64,000 bases of DNA from an uncultured Parafilimonas sp. (GCA_903882935.1 CAIRZB010000043.1:62001-126000); one strand, 5' to 3'; counted from the first letter of the stretch, positions 16,434 to 25,927 are shown. Made by a program: numbers and translations. The notes: generated by a model from the letters alone, not told the origin.

Positions 16434-17573
16434 CTACAACCCCTCCACCTTAAACCTTATCACCTCCACAGCTTCCTTCAATCTTGAAACAATAACATAC
16501 ATATATCCGCCATAGAGCAGGGTAGTGGGGTAGCCATACTGCCCATCCTTATACAAGCCGTCTTTTTTCATTTTATAGGGTTTGTCGGCGATGATATAGT
16601 TTTTGTTAAACAGTGTACCGTCTTTACTGGTGGAGAGTACCAGCGGCATACGCTCGTGGCGGTGCAGGGTGTCAGGTATGCCCACGTAGTAAAACTCGCC
16701 ATTTGGCAGCCTGCCAAAATGGAACTTGCTGTCGTTGTCCGTAAACTTGCTCTGCACGGGCATGGCCCAGTGCGCACCATTGTCCTTGCTTTCAGTTTGC
16801 CATAGCCAGCCTTTCCAGGCATCATCCGTAACGCGCAACAGGGCATGTATCACGCCGTCATCTGTTTGAAAAAAGGAGGTTTCGCACAGCGGCGGAAACC
16901 CGTATTTTTCAGCGGGTGCATAAAACGTTTCGGGGTTGTCTTCTTTGTATAAACTGTCGGGGTAAAAGCTTAATGTTTTCCATCCCGATAATCCCCGGTA
17001 ATCATCCGTGTAGGGGTAGGTGAAATTGCCGCTGATGATAAGCCTGCCGCTGGCGGTGGGCTGCGGGCCGTGGTTGGGGTTTACAGGAACATGCATGTCC
17101 ATTGGCTTGCCCCAATGCTCGCCGTCGGTGGTGATGCGCGCCCATAGGTGCGTGTTAGTCTTATGTGGCGAGTACTCGCCATAGTAGGCAACCAGCGTGT
17201 CATTAAACTGGTGGAAGCCTGCGGCGGTTAATACATTCAGCGTGTCTTTTTTGTAGCGGGATGGGTTGGACAATACCCGTGGCTTTGTCCAATGGAAAAA
17301 ATCTTTGGACACGGAAAACACTACCCGCTGGCCGGGTTGGTCTTCACCCACCAAGCCGTTCGACCATATTGCTATGAACTTGTCTTTAAAATGTACAATG
17401 GAAGAGTGGTGGCTATACAGCCACGCGGTGTCTGGTGCGTACACAAACGCCCTTTCAATTTTTAAGTGCGGTATGGTGGTGTCTGTGGTTTTGTAGTGGT
17501 TGGTGATAATCGCTTGCGCGTGGCATATGGTTGCGGTTGCAACGCATATTGCTAACGTGTAATATTTTTTCAT
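16434..17573 (-). CDS. Secreted sialidase-fold (BNR-like) glycan-active protein
   Basis: A 379-aa exported protein. The start at 17573 (MKKYYTLAICVATATICHAQ) gives a clean signal peptide; an ATG three codons upstream is possible. The body is a predicted beta-propeller with sialidase/BNR-like strand pairs such as VVFSVSKDFFHWTKPRV, ARITTDGEHWGKPMD, TESKDNGAHWAMPVQ and VLSTSKDGTLFN. It contains acidic and Arg residues suitable for a sialidase-like site, but the specific GH family cannot be fixed by eye. Context with GH35, GH2 and GH3 supports carbohydrate processing. It is followed upstream by the three-copy dispersed repeat at 17676-17803. Confidence 0.7.
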   Translation of the reverse strand: MKKYYTLAICVATATICHAQAIITNHYKTTDTTIPHLKIERAFVYAPDTAWLYSHHSSIVHFKDKFIAIWSNGLVGEDQPGQRVVFSVSKDFFHWTKPRVLSNPSRYKKDTLNVLTAAGFHQFNDTLVAYYGEYSPHKTNTHLWARITTDGEHWGKPMDMHVPVNPNHGPQPTASGRLIISGNFTYPYTDDYRGLSGWKTLSFYPDSLYKEDNPETFYAPAEKYGFPPLCETSFFQTDDGVIHALLRVTDDAWKGWLWQTESKDNGAHWAMPVQSKFTDNDSKFHFGRLPNGEFYYVGIPDTLHRHERMPLVLSTSKDGTLFNKNYIIADKPYKMKKDGLYKDGQYGYPTTLLYGGYMYVIVSRLKEAVEVIRFKVEGL

Positions 17574-17675
17574 TTTAAGCATTCGTATAATTTTTTTTTT
17601 TCTACAACTTAGGTTTCTAACTGACGTTACGGTTGCTCACCGTTTTCTCTGATTCTTACGACGTCAGTTTTTATT

Positions 17676-17803
17676 ATGTTCTTTTGGCTTGATCCAAAAG
17701 AGCCAAAAAATCAAGGCAAACGCGAAGCTCCGCCGCTTTGCCGGGCCATCGCCTCCCCAAATGTCGCAGCGTACTTGCTTACTTTTTATTCTCTTGCGTG
17801 ATG
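17676..17803. repeat. Three-copy dispersed repeat, copy A
   Basis: Starts with a hairpin CTTTTGGCTTGATCCAAAAG, followed by AAATCAAGGCAAA, CGCCTCCCCA and CTTGCGTGATG blocks in the same order and spacing as copies at 21033-21172 and 51657-51796. It begins about 100 bp upstream of the sialidase-fold start. Confidence 0.7.
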
Positions 17804-18282
17804 CCTTGTCAATACATGCTTCTGTTTTATCGACTGTGGCATGTGCTGTTTATACACAGCACTAAACTTCCGGTTTAAATCAGCTTATAAGCTGCGCATT
17901 ATGTCGGTCATTTTTCAGCTTCATTTGCAAGCTAAAATAACTTTAGTAACTACAAAATTCTTCGGGGTCTATTTAAAACTGTCGCGGGTAAAAACCCCAT
18001 TTTTCAAACGGCGTTCTTCGCAAAGCCCCTCTACCGCGAGGAGAGGGGTTTGGGGTGAGGCGAAAAAAAGCCATGACAAATTGGATTGCACAAAACCTTG
18101 CGAGCCGTCATATCCGCCGCGGCGGACAGGTATCTCCCAAAGTTAAGCATGTAGCCTAAAAAGCAACACCACTCAAAAGTCAATCACGCATGTTTATCAC
18201 ACATCCATTACAAAGTTTATTCGCACCGTTTAAGCCTTGGGGGATACCTGCCTTCGCAGGCATGACGGACCGTACTTCAATA
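17804..18282. other. Intergenic repeats downstream of copy A
   Basis: No gene. Holds the hairpin CCCCTCTACCGCGAGGAGAG (18026-18048 region) and an inverted pair, CCGTCAT...GGTATCTCCCAAAG (18105-18144) against CCTTGGGGGATACC...CATGACGG (18235-18268). The first is shared with 21333-21368. Confidence 0.55.
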
Positions 18283-20934
18283 TTATTCAACCACTATAAA
18301 CTGCTCCGCCACATTCCAGCCTTCTACGGCAATAAGGGGCCGGGCTGCATGCTTGGACTTTGAAAAATCAACCGTAATGGTTTTGCTCTCGCCAGGCAAC
18401 ACAGAAACATAATTGTCGCTGTAAAACACGGGCAATATCCTTGTATGTGTGGCGGCATCCACGGCAGATACCCTATTGAAAAAAGCCACCGGGCCGCCTG
18501 CCGGGTTGCTGATGGTTATTGTTGCCTTACCCTCGCCCGCTTTTGCCGCTTTAATGGTAGGCTTGGCAGCGCCAATATGTTGCAGGCCGCTGTAATTGCC
18601 GCTGCTGTCGGGCAACCAGTAAAGGTTGTCGCTGACTGTTTTTTGGTTAATGTCCAATAAACGTAACGATAAGAATAAGCCTTCCTTTTTGCCGGTTTTT
18701 GCCAGCACGTTGGCTATGGGTATATATTTTTTTACGTTGGTGGGGCCTATTTCGTTAAACACGTCTGTAACCAGCTTTTCATGCCCTTGCATGTCATAGG
18801 TTTTTACCCGTATCATCAGGTTGCGCTGGGGGGTAAACGTGTTGTTGGCAATCATCACCATGCTGTCAACCGGGCTAAACATTATATGCAACGGCTCGCT
18901 GCCGTTGTGCAGGCCGTACAGGCAGGCGTTGGGGTCAAGGTAATAATCGTACATCTGTCCGCGCAAGGCTGTCCATGGGTTTTGGGTTTTCCAAATGATG
19001 AAGCCTGTGTACCAATCCCACATGTTGGCGGTAAAGCCCTCGGCCAGGCCACGGTACTGGTCATAGTTGAGCAATTGGGCCTTATTGGCAAAATCTTTTG
19101 TGTTGGTGGGTGTGCCGTAGGCGTTTATGTATTTGCCGTAGCCGATGTATTTGTGGTACTGCCAAACGGAGTCTTCCTTATTATCGGCGGGCGGGAATGC
19201 CTCTAGGTTTTCCTTGGGCAGGAAACGTGACAGCGAGGTGTAATCGCCTACGCCAACCGAGCCTACCTCCGAGTTAAAAGGGAAGGTGCGCTGGCCAAAA
19301 AATGTTTTAATGTCCTGTATGCCGTAAGGGCCGTCGCCGTTGCCGCCGAGGGTGTTGAACGACATACTGTCGGAGTTGGAGTAATCAAAAAAGTACCGTG
19401 TGCCGTCAAGCTTGGCAATGATGGAATCTTTTAACGGCAGCAGTATATCGTCAGTGGGGGTAATTTCGTTGCCGCCGCACCATAATGCCAGCGAAGGGTG
19501 GTTGCGGATGAGCTTAACCTGGTCAACCGCGCTGGATAAAAATAGCTGGTGGTCATCAGGGTATTGCCTGCGCACCCACTGGTTTTCCTTCTTCATGGGG
19601 TCCTGCCAGCGGCCGTTGCAGTCGCCACTGTTCCAAAAATCCTGGAAAACCAACATGCCGTATTTATCACAGGCGTCGTAAAATTCAGGCCGCTCGGTAA
19701 TGGCACCGCCCCATATGCGGATGAGGTTAAGGTTCATATCCTTGTGAAAGCGCACTTCCGCATCATAACGCTCGTTGGAAAAACGCAGCATCTCGTCGGA
19801 GATAATCCAGTTGCCGCCCTTGATGAATACTTTCTGCCCGTTTACCAGCACCTGCATGCTGCGGGTATGTTCGTTCCATTGGGTTTGCAATTCGCGAACG
19901 CCGAATTGTACTTGCTCTTCATCCATCGTTACATCACCGTCGCCTTTAAACTGTATGTTTATATTGTACAGGTTTTGTTCGCCGTACCCGTTGGGCCACC
20001 AAAGTTTTGGGTTGGCAAGGGTGTAATCGGGCAGTGTTATTTCAGTGGTGGCATTGGGCTGTAAGGTAACAGACTGCTTTACCACATTGCCAGCCAATGT
20101 ATATTGGAGTGTGCCTTGTATAACCTTAGCAGACGGATTTTCTACCTCCGCAGAAACCTTAATAATGGCTGGCTGCTGGGCGGCATCACCCGGCAGCCGT
20201 ACACCCGGCACCAGTGTTACCACGTGCGGGTTTTTAAGGTTAATACCCACCGTTTTTTCAATCGTTACTTTATCCCAAATGCCGGTGTTGCGGTCGCGTA
20301 TGGGCTGTATCCAGTCCCACCCGGCTACATACTGGTGGGTTATGCTGTGGGCAATTTCTCCGTCGCCGCCCTGGCCGCCGTTGGGGTTGCCCACCGGGTT
20401 TGGCGGGTACACAATCACCGCCAGGCGGTTGTTACCATTAGCGGCAAGCCATGGGGTTATATTGTATTCCTGCCGCAGGTACATGCCTATGTGGGTTTGT
20501 GTGTTTAGCTTATGGCCGTTTAGGTACACATCGCAACTGTAATTTATGCCCCTTAAGTTTAGCCATACCAAACCACTGCCGGTGGGGGCGTTTTCCTTAA
20601 AATCTTTTAAAAACCAGTAGGTGTAATAATCGCGGCCGGTGTTGTATATGTCGGGTATTATTTCGTTGTTCATGCCATAAAAAGGGTCTGGCACAAGTTT
20701 ATTATCCAGCAGGGTGGTCAACACGGTGCCGGGCACGGTGGCGGGTAGCCAACCCTTTATGGCGAACGACGGTTTGGAAAGCTCAGTGCCACTGTATTTT
20801 ACAGTGCCAGCCTTTTGACACAGCCAGCCGGTGTTTAATTCATAGGTGCTTTGTGCGGATGCAAAATTGCATGCGAATAATACGCATGCGATAAAGCAGA
20901 TTTTTCTCATTACTGTATGTTTAGCTTTCATCAT
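18283..20934 (-). CDS. Secreted GH2 exo-beta-glycosidase (exo-glucosaminidase/mannosidase type)
   Basis: An 883-aa GH2 enzyme. The signal peptide ends at NFASAQ; starts at 20934 or 20910 (MRKICFIACVLF) are both possible. The N-terminal sugar-binding domain has DVYLNGHKL and the segment GWDWIQPIRDRNTGIWDKV (about 205-225), characteristic of the exo-beta-D-glucosaminidase (CsxA)/beta-mannosidase-like branch. The barrel contains NLIRIWGGAITERPEFYDACDK, the acid/base Glu in CGGNEITP (about residue 488), and a nucleophile Glu in FNSEVGSVG (about 554). C-terminal Ig-like domains follow. Substrate (chitosan oligomers versus mannosides) cannot be decided. Copy B of the dispersed repeat lies about 100 bp upstream. 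Confidence 0.88.
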   Translation of the reverse strand: MMKAKHTVMRKICFIACVLFACNFASAQSTYELNTGWLCQKAGTVKYSGTELSKPSFAIKGWLPATVPGTVLTTLLDNKLVPDPFYGMNNEIIPDIYNTGRDYYTYWFLKDFKENAPTGSGLVWLNLRGINYSCDVYLNGHKLNTQTHIGMYLRQEYNITPWLAANGNNRLAVIVYPPNPVGNPNGGQGGDGEIAHSITHQYVAGWDWIQPIRDRNTGIWDKVTIEKTVGINLKNPHVVTLVPGVRLPGDAAQQPAIIKVSAEVENPSAKVIQGTLQYTLAGNVVKQSVTLQPNATTEITLPDYTLANPKLWWPNGYGEQNLYNINIQFKGDGDVTMDEEQVQFGVRELQTQWNEHTRSMQVLVNGQKVFIKGGNWIISDEMLRFSNERYDAEVRFHKDMNLNLIRIWGGAITERPEFYDACDKYGMLVFQDFWNSGDCNGRWQDPMKKENQWVRRQYPDDHQLFLSSAVDQVKLIRNHPSLALWCGGNEITPTDDILLPLKDSIIAKLDGTRYFFDYSNSDSMSFNTLGGNGDGPYGIQDIKTFFGQRTFPFNSEVGSVGVGDYTSLSRFLPKENLEAFPPADNKEDSVWQYHKYIGYGKYINAYGTPTNTKDFANKAQLLNYDQYRGLAEGFTANMWDWYTGFIIWKTQNPWTALRGQMYDYYLDPNACLYGLHNGSEPLHIMFSPVDSMVMIANNTFTPQRNLMIRVKTYDMQGHEKLVTDVFNEIGPTNVKKYIPIANVLAKTGKKEGLFLSLRLLDINQKTVSDNLYWLPDSSGNYSGLQHIGAAKPTIKAAKAGEGKATITISNPAGGPVAFFNRVSAVDAATHTRILPVFYSDNYVSVLPGESKTITVDFSKSKHAARPLIAVEGWNVAEQFIVVE

Positions 20935-21032
20935 ATTTTCTTCTTTACGTTTTGTCGAGCCGCTTGCGATGCCGAAATGCGCTTTGGCTGTGGCATATCA
21001 GCGTTTTTTTTCTTCATGCCACTGCCGGTTTT

Positions 21033-21172
21033 TATATTTTTCTTTTTGCCTTGATGCAAAAAGAAACAAAAAAATCAAGGCAAAGCACGAACGCTCCGCG
21101 CGTCTTTGCCCGCCTACGCCTCCCCATGTGTAGCAGCGTTCTTCTTTACTTTTTGTCTTCTTGCGTGATGGT
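21033..21172. repeat. Three-copy dispersed repeat, copy B
   Basis: Hairpin CTTTTTGCCTTGATGCAAAAAG, then AAATCAAGGCAAAGC, CGCGTCTTTGCC, CGCCTCCCCA and CTTCTTGCGTGATGG blocks. Same orientation as copies A and C, about 100 bp upstream of the GH2 start. Confidence 0.7.
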
Positions 21173-21444
21173 GTATCACAGCTCGTTCGTCTTTATATTA
21201 CTGTGGCTTACGCCGTTTCATCAAGCCCTAAACTACCGTTTTAAGTTAGCTTGTGGGTACCTCACTATTTTGGCTATCGTTGCTTTACGTTAGCACGTTA
21301 AAACAACTTTCACAATTACAAAATTTTACGCACCGTCATGCCTGCGCAGGCAGGTATCTCCCAAAGTTGAACGAGTAAGCTGAAACACAACTACACACCA
21401 AAGTTTATCGCGCCCGTGTAAATCACATCCATTGAAAAGTTTTC

Positions 21445-21562
21445 ATTCGCCGTTGTTGATGTTTTCATCAACAACGGCGAATTACAAGGGTTAAAGCCCA
21501 ATAACTTTCTGTCAGTACAAGTGAGCAATCTTTCGTGTCGAAGCAGAAAGATTGGAAACAAC
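21445..21562 (+). repeat. Two-hairpin structured element, left copy
   Basis: Hairpin 1 has a 17-bp perfect stem with a TTTT loop (21445-21482, core GTTGTTGATG/CATCAACAAC). After a 43-nt linker, hairpin 2 is CAATCTTTC-GTGTCGAAGCA-GAAAGATTG (21526-21554), followed by GAAACAAC. An inverted partner lies at 24572-24700, beyond the GH3 gene. Confidence 0.7.
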
Positions 21563-21815
21563 GAAGCTCAATAGTAATTCTTCAGCCCGTCCTCAAAAAT
21601 CATAACTTAACACATTTTGTCCGCTTTCTTGCCCTTCTCCGCGAGGAGAGGGGTTGGGGTGAGGCGAATTATCGCCTACCTTGTGCCACAACGTAAAAGT
21701 AACTTCGCAAAAAAACAATCAGTGTAACGCGCCGCATAAAGTTAAAATATTACTACACAGCGTTTAAATCAGCTAACTTTTATTTAAACATATTTACCAC
21801 CTTCACCCCCTTATT

Positions 21816-24485
21816 ATGAAAAAAATATCAGCACTTACCGTTTTATTGCAATGTACCCTGTTGGCTGGGTTTGCGCAAAACATTCCGCCTTATAAAAACC
21901 CCGCCCTGCCTGTAGAGGTGCGGGTGAAAGACCTGTTGGGCAGGATGACACCTGAGGAAAAATCGTGGCAGATGTTTATGATACCCGGCGATTTGGACGG
22001 CGCAGATTCCAACAAATACAGGGCTGGTATTTTTGGATTACAGGTTAGCGCAGCCGCGCAAGGCGACGAAGCGGGCCAGTTGCTGCATTACGGTATGGGC
22101 GAAAACACGTATGCCATGGCTAAAAAAACAAACGCCATACAAAAATATTTTATTGAGAAAAGCAGGTTGGGCATACCCATTATATTCTTTGACGAAGCGC
22201 TGCACGGCCTGGTGCGCAGCGATGCAACAGTGTTTCCACAGGCCATTGGTTTGGCCGCAACGTTCGATACCAGCCTTATGCACGATGTTGCCACCGCTAT
22301 TGCGGGCGATGCCAAAATACGCGGCATACGCGATATTTTAAGCCCCGTAATAAACATTGCCAGCGATGTGCGCTGGGGCCGGGTGGAAGAAACCTACGGC
22401 GAAGACCCCTACCTAACCAGCCGCATGGCCGTTGCCTTTTGCGGCGCGTTTGAACGAAATGGTGTAATAACCACCCCCAAGCACTTTATTGCTAATGTGG
22501 GCGACGGTGGCCGTGACAGCTACCCAATACATTTTAACGACCGCCTGTTGGAAGAAGTATATTTCCCGCCGTTTGAGGCTTGTTTTAAGGAAGCGGGTTC
22601 CCGGTCCATTATGACGGCGTATAATACGGTTGACGGCACCTCCTCATCATCCAACAGTTGGTTATTAGAAAAGAAATTAAAAGGCGACTGGGGTTTTAAA
22701 GGCTTTGTAATTTCTGATGCCAATGCGGTCGGCGGCGACGTGGTGCTTACCTATACCGCCAAAGATTATGCAGAGGCAGGCCAACATGCCGTAAACGGCG
22801 GTATGGATGTGATTTTTCAAACCGATTATAACCACCATAAGCTATTCGCGCCGCCTTTTTACGATGGCCGTATAGATACTGCGCGGATTAATGACGCGGT
22901 AAGCCGCGTGCTAAGGGCAAAATTTGAACTGGGTTTGTTTGACCACCCTTATATTTCAGAAGACGATGCCAAAAAATGGGTAAATAACCCAGAACGGTCA
23001 GGGCTTGCGAGAAAAGCAGCATTTGAATCGATTGTATTATTAAAAAACGAGAAAAATGTATTGCCTTTTAAAAAAAATGTAAAAACTATTGCGGTTATTG
23101 GCGATGATGCAGCCGATGCAAGGCTGGGCGGTTACAGCGGCGCAGGTAACAACAAAGTGAGCATATTGGAAGGCATAAAGGGTAGGGGCGGAGACAGCAT
23201 ACACGTGTTGTATGAGCCCGGTTGCGGCATCCGCACCACTGAATGGGTGGTTGTACCCTCGGCCAACCTAAGCACTATCATTGATGGTAAAACCGCTGAA
23301 GGCCTGAAGGGTGAATACTTTAATAACGTAACGGTTAGTGGCGAACCGGTAGTTACAAGATTAGATAAGGATATCAACTTCCAATGGACGTTATCCTCCC
23401 CCAGCAAAGCGATTAACTTAGACTTTTACTCCGCCCGTTGGACTGGCAAGTTGAAAGCCCCCGCCAGCGGCACCTATAAAATTGGGCTGGACGGCAACGA
23501 CGGCTACCGCCTGTACATTAATGGCAAGTTGGTAATTGACAACTGGCAAAAGCAAACCTACAGCACCAAGCTGGCTGATTATACTTTTGAGAAAGGCAAA
23601 GCCTACGATATTAAAGCCGAGTTTTTTGAACCCAACGGCAATGCCCACATACACCTTATTTGGAACATTGGCGTGGCCGATGATTGGGAGGCAAAAATAA
23701 ACAAAGCCGTTGCGGCCGCCCAAAAAGCGGATGTGGCTGTAATTGCCGCCGGTGTTATTGAAGGCGAGTTTCAAGACAGGGCCATGATAAACCTGCCCGG
23801 CCACCAAGAAGAGCTTATACGCCGTGTGGCCGCCACCGGCAAACCGGTGGTTGTTATTTTGGTGGGCGGCAGCGCCATAACCATGAACAGTTGGTTAGGC
23901 AAGGTTAGCAGCGTGCTGGATGTTTGGTACCCCGGCGAGGAAGGCGGCCACTCGGTTGCCCACATATTGTTTGGCGATTATAACCCCGCAGGCCGGCTGC
24001 CCGTAACCTTCCCGGTTACCGAGGCGCAATTGCCGTTGGTATACAACCACAAGCCCACCGGCCGTGGCGATGATTACAACAACCTAAGCGGCTTGCCTTT
24101 GTTCCCGTTTGGGTATGGCCTTAGCTACACCAACTTTACCTACAGCGATATGCATTTTGACAAGGCTGTGATTGATACAGCCACCACCACCGCCGTGCAC
24201 TGTAAAGTAACCAACACCGGTAAAATGGATGGCGATGAAGTGGTGCAATTGTACATAAGGGATGTGCTGGCCAGTGTGGCAAGGCCTGTGATGGAACTGA
24301 AAGGCTTCCAGCGCATACACCTGGCCGCAGGCGAAACCAAAGAAGTTAGCTTTACCATAACGCCTACTATGTTAAGCATGCTAAACGCACAAATGCAAAC
24401 CGTGGTTGAGCCCGGCGATTTTAGGATTATGATAGGTTCTTCGTCAAGGGATATACGGTTGAAGGAGACGCTTGTGGTGAAGTGA
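21816..24485 (+). CDS. Secreted GH3 beta-glycosidase with PA14 domain
   Basis: An 889-aa glucosidase/xylosidase-type enzyme with signal peptide (LLAGFAQN). The GH3 N-domain runs to about residue 340, with KHFIANVGDGGRDSY and the nucleophile Asp in FVISDANAV (about 301). The GH3 C-domain begins near 395 and is interrupted by a PA14 module at about 495-630 (LKGEYFNNVTV, YKIGLDGNDGYRLYINGKL). The C-domain then resumes (VAVIAAGVIEGEFQDRAMINL), and a fibronectin-III-like domain closes the protein (VQLYIRDV...RPVMELKGFQRIHL). It is bracketed by an inverted pair of structured elements. Substrate is probably beta-linked glucose or xylose, not fixed. Confidence 0.92.
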   Translation: MKKISALTVLLQCTLLAGFAQNIPPYKNPALPVEVRVKDLLGRMTPEEKSWQMFMIPGDLDGADSNKYRAGIFGLQVSAAAQGDEAGQLLHYGMGENTYAMAKKTNAIQKYFIEKSRLGIPIIFFDEALHGLVRSDATVFPQAIGLAATFDTSLMHDVATAIAGDAKIRGIRDILSPVINIASDVRWGRVEETYGEDPYLTSRMAVAFCGAFERNGVITTPKHFIANVGDGGRDSYPIHFNDRLLEEVYFPPFEACFKEAGSRSIMTAYNTVDGTSSSSNSWLLEKKLKGDWGFKGFVISDANAVGGDVVLTYTAKDYAEAGQHAVNGGMDVIFQTDYNHHKLFAPPFYDGRIDTARINDAVSRVLRAKFELGLFDHPYISEDDAKKWVNNPERSGLARKAAFESIVLLKNEKNVLPFKKNVKTIAVIGDDAADARLGGYSGAGNNKVSILEGIKGRGGDSIHVLYEPGCGIRTTEWVVVPSANLSTIIDGKTAEGLKGEYFNNVTVSGEPVVTRLDKDINFQWTLSSPSKAINLDFYSARWTGKLKAPASGTYKIGLDGNDGYRLYINGKLVIDNWQKQTYSTKLADYTFEKGKAYDIKAEFFEPNGNAHIHLIWNIGVADDWEAKINKAVAAAQKADVAVIAAGVIEGEFQDRAMINLPGHQEELIRRVAATGKPVVVILVGGSAITMNSWLGKVSSVLDVWYPGEEGGHSVAHILFGDYNPAGRLPVTFPVTEAQLPLVYNHKPTGRGDDYNNLSGLPLFPFGYGLSYTNFTYSDMHFDKAVIDTATTTAVHCKVTNTGKMDGDEVVQLYIRDVLASVARPVMELKGFQRIHLAAGETKEVSFTITPTMLSMLNAQMQTVVEPGDFRIMIGSSSRDIRLKETLVVK

Positions 24486-24571
24486 GGCTTGATGGAACGC
24501 TGATTGGGTGTATGTGATGGGTGGCCGCAGATTTTTTTGTGGGATGGGCAATGGTGGTGCTATGGGCTTGG

Positions 24572-24700
24572 GTTGTTTCCAATTTTGCTGCTTCGACACG
24601 CAAAAATTGCTCTCTTGAGCGGTTAGTTCTTAATTGGGCATTGTGCAATATGTTAACAAAATGGGCTCACCGCCTTTGTTGGGTGTTTTCACCAACAAAG
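24572..24700 (-). repeat. Two-hairpin structured element, right inverted copy
   Basis: Read on the minus strand: hairpin 1 with stem CTTTGTTGG/CCAACAAAG (24674-24700), then hairpin 2 with loop GTGTCGAAGCA (identical to the left copy) and a changed but still paired stem (24580-24609), then GGAAACAAC. It begins about 90 bp past the GH3 stop. Confidence 0.7.
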
Positions 24701-24760
24701 AATAATAAATGGGGGATTTTAGCTTTCCTACCGTTTTAGGCTAGGGTTATAAAGAGATTT

Positions 24761-25402
24761 TCAACCTGCATGGGAGCTGTTTTCTCTTTTGTGCACTGCC
24801 TGCTGAATAACAAGTGATACACAAACCGATATAATCGCCCCGGTAATTCCCCCAGCAACATCCAGCGGAAAATGCTGGGCAAGGTATACGCGGGAATAGC
24901 CAACCAGTGCAGCATAGGCGAACCCAACGTATAGCCACCATTTGTTGTTAGCGAGCAAGCAAATAATAAGGTATACGGTAAAGGCCGTCATGGTATGGCC
25001 AGAGGGAAAGCTGGATGTGTGCAGCGGTTCCACAAATGATACATGGTGAACAAGCGAATGATTTGTTATAGTATACCAAGGGCGTAAAGCATGGGTAAAA
25101 ATGAAATTTTTGGGTACTTGGGTTAACAGGGTAGATGCAACAAAACCGCTTACCAGTAAAGGCCAGGCTTTTGGCTTTTTTAGAATGAACAGTGCACCTA
25201 ACAAAGCCAGTATCCATACTGTGCCATCGCCGCCATTCGTCCAGGCGGCAAAAAAATAGTCGGCCACAATGCCAAGGTCTGCATTCAGCCAAAGGAAAAA
25301 TTCGTTCTTCCCCACAGCAAATGTGAAAGCAAATAACACTAGGGCGAGTGCGCCAGAAATCCCAATGCCTTTTTTGAACTGTTGTATATTAAGCTGCACC
25401 AT
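24761..25402 (-). CDS. PAP2-family membrane phosphatase
   Basis: A 213-aa protein with five to six transmembrane segments. All three PAP2 motifs are visible: KNFIFTHALRPWY (KxxxxxxRP, about residue 98), SFPSGH (about 131) and SRVYLAQHFPLDV (about 169-181). Likely substrates are undecaprenyl pyrophosphate or a lipid phosphate at the outer face of the inner membrane. Single gene, convergent with GH3. Confidence 0.87.
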   Translation of the reverse strand: MVQLNIQQFKKGIGISGALALVLFAFTFAVGKNEFFLWLNADLGIVADYFFAAWTNGGDGTVWILALLGALFILKKPKAWPLLVSGFVASTLLTQVPKNFIFTHALRPWYTITNHSLVHHVSFVEPLHTSSFPSGHTMTAFTVYLIICLLANNKWWLYVGFAYAALVGYSRVYLAQHFPLDVAGGITGAIISVCVSLVIQQAVHKRENSSHAG

Positions 25403-25470
25403 TTTGTAATTAATAGCTGATTGCCGCTGCGCGGTAACATGTTGAAAAACGCTGGTAAGCTACGAGCTAA

Positions 25471-25881
25471 TTAAAAATCCGAAATATCCGCAACGGTCTT
25501 ATTCTCTAATATGGCCAGGTTGGCATCCCGCACCTCGCACATAATGCGGTGTAGGCCACAGTGTTTTTCATCACAGTCTGTACACCGCTGGTAAAAATTA
25601 AGGCTCACACAGGGCAGCAAGGCAATTGGCCCGTCAATAAGGCGCAAAACCTCGGCCAGCAGTATTTTTTTGGGTGGTTTGGCCAAAAAATAACCACCGC
25701 CCTTGCCTTTCTTGCTGTCGAGTATACTGGCCTTCTTTAACTCCAGCAGGATATTCTCTAAAAACTTAAGCGGTATTTTTCTTTTTTTAGATATATCAGC
25801 TATCAGCACTGGGCCCTGTTCGTACACTTGGGAGAGGTGCATGAGCGCTTTAAACGCGTATTGAGTTTTTTTTGAAAGCAT
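25471..25881 (-). CDS. Rrf2-family transcriptional regulator with five clustered cysteines
   Basis: A 136-aa winged-helix repressor/activator. The N-terminal helix-turn-helix is typical (TQYAFKALMHLS, ISKKRKIPLKFLENILLELKK), with the glycine-rich wing GKGGGYFLAKPP at about 59-70. Cysteines at 91, 100, 103, 108 and 115 make an iron-sulfur cluster or redox switch plausible, although IscR/NsrR normally use three. A palindrome AAGCCTAGGCTT lies 35 bp upstream of the start and may be its own operator. Confidence 0.87.
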   Translation of the reverse strand: MLSKKTQYAFKALMHLSQVYEQGPVLIADISKKRKIPLKFLENILLELKKASILDSKKGKGGGYFLAKPPKKILLAEVLRLIDGPIALLPCVSLNFYQRCTDCDEKHCGLHRIMCEVRDANLAILENKTVADISDF

Positions 25882-25915
25882 TGTTGTGAATTAAACCTTG
25901 GAGTTAGTGTAATAT

Positions 25916-25927
25916 AAGCCTAGGCTT
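25916..25927. promoter_or_regulatory. 12-bp palindrome AAGCCTAGGCTT upstream of the Rrf2 gene
   Basis: A perfect dyad 35 bp upstream of the Rrf2 start codon, in an otherwise AT-rich region; a candidate autoregulatory operator. The assignment is by position only. Confidence 0.4.

Larger units (their letters stand above)
20935..21815. other. Divergent intergenic region between GH2 and GH3 with several repeats
   Basis: 881 bp without a gene. From left to right: dispersed repeat copy B (21033-21172), the CCGTCATGCC...CTCCCAAAGTT repeat (21333-21368), the two-hairpin element (21445-21562), the gag-type hairpin CCCTTCTCCGCGAGGAGAG (21632-21653), and an AT-rich GH3 leader with a TAACTTTT that only loosely fits a Bacteroidota -7 box. 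Confidence 0.6.

Noticed and set aside
23418-23807. Long minus-strand frame inside the GH3 gene
   Set aside because: Antisense shadow of a well-supported enzyme; no family features.
9784-24485. Polysaccharide utilisation locus
   Set aside because: Several GH genes are clustered, but there is no SusC/SusD pair, no hybrid two-component or ECF regulator, and the genes are not one operon.
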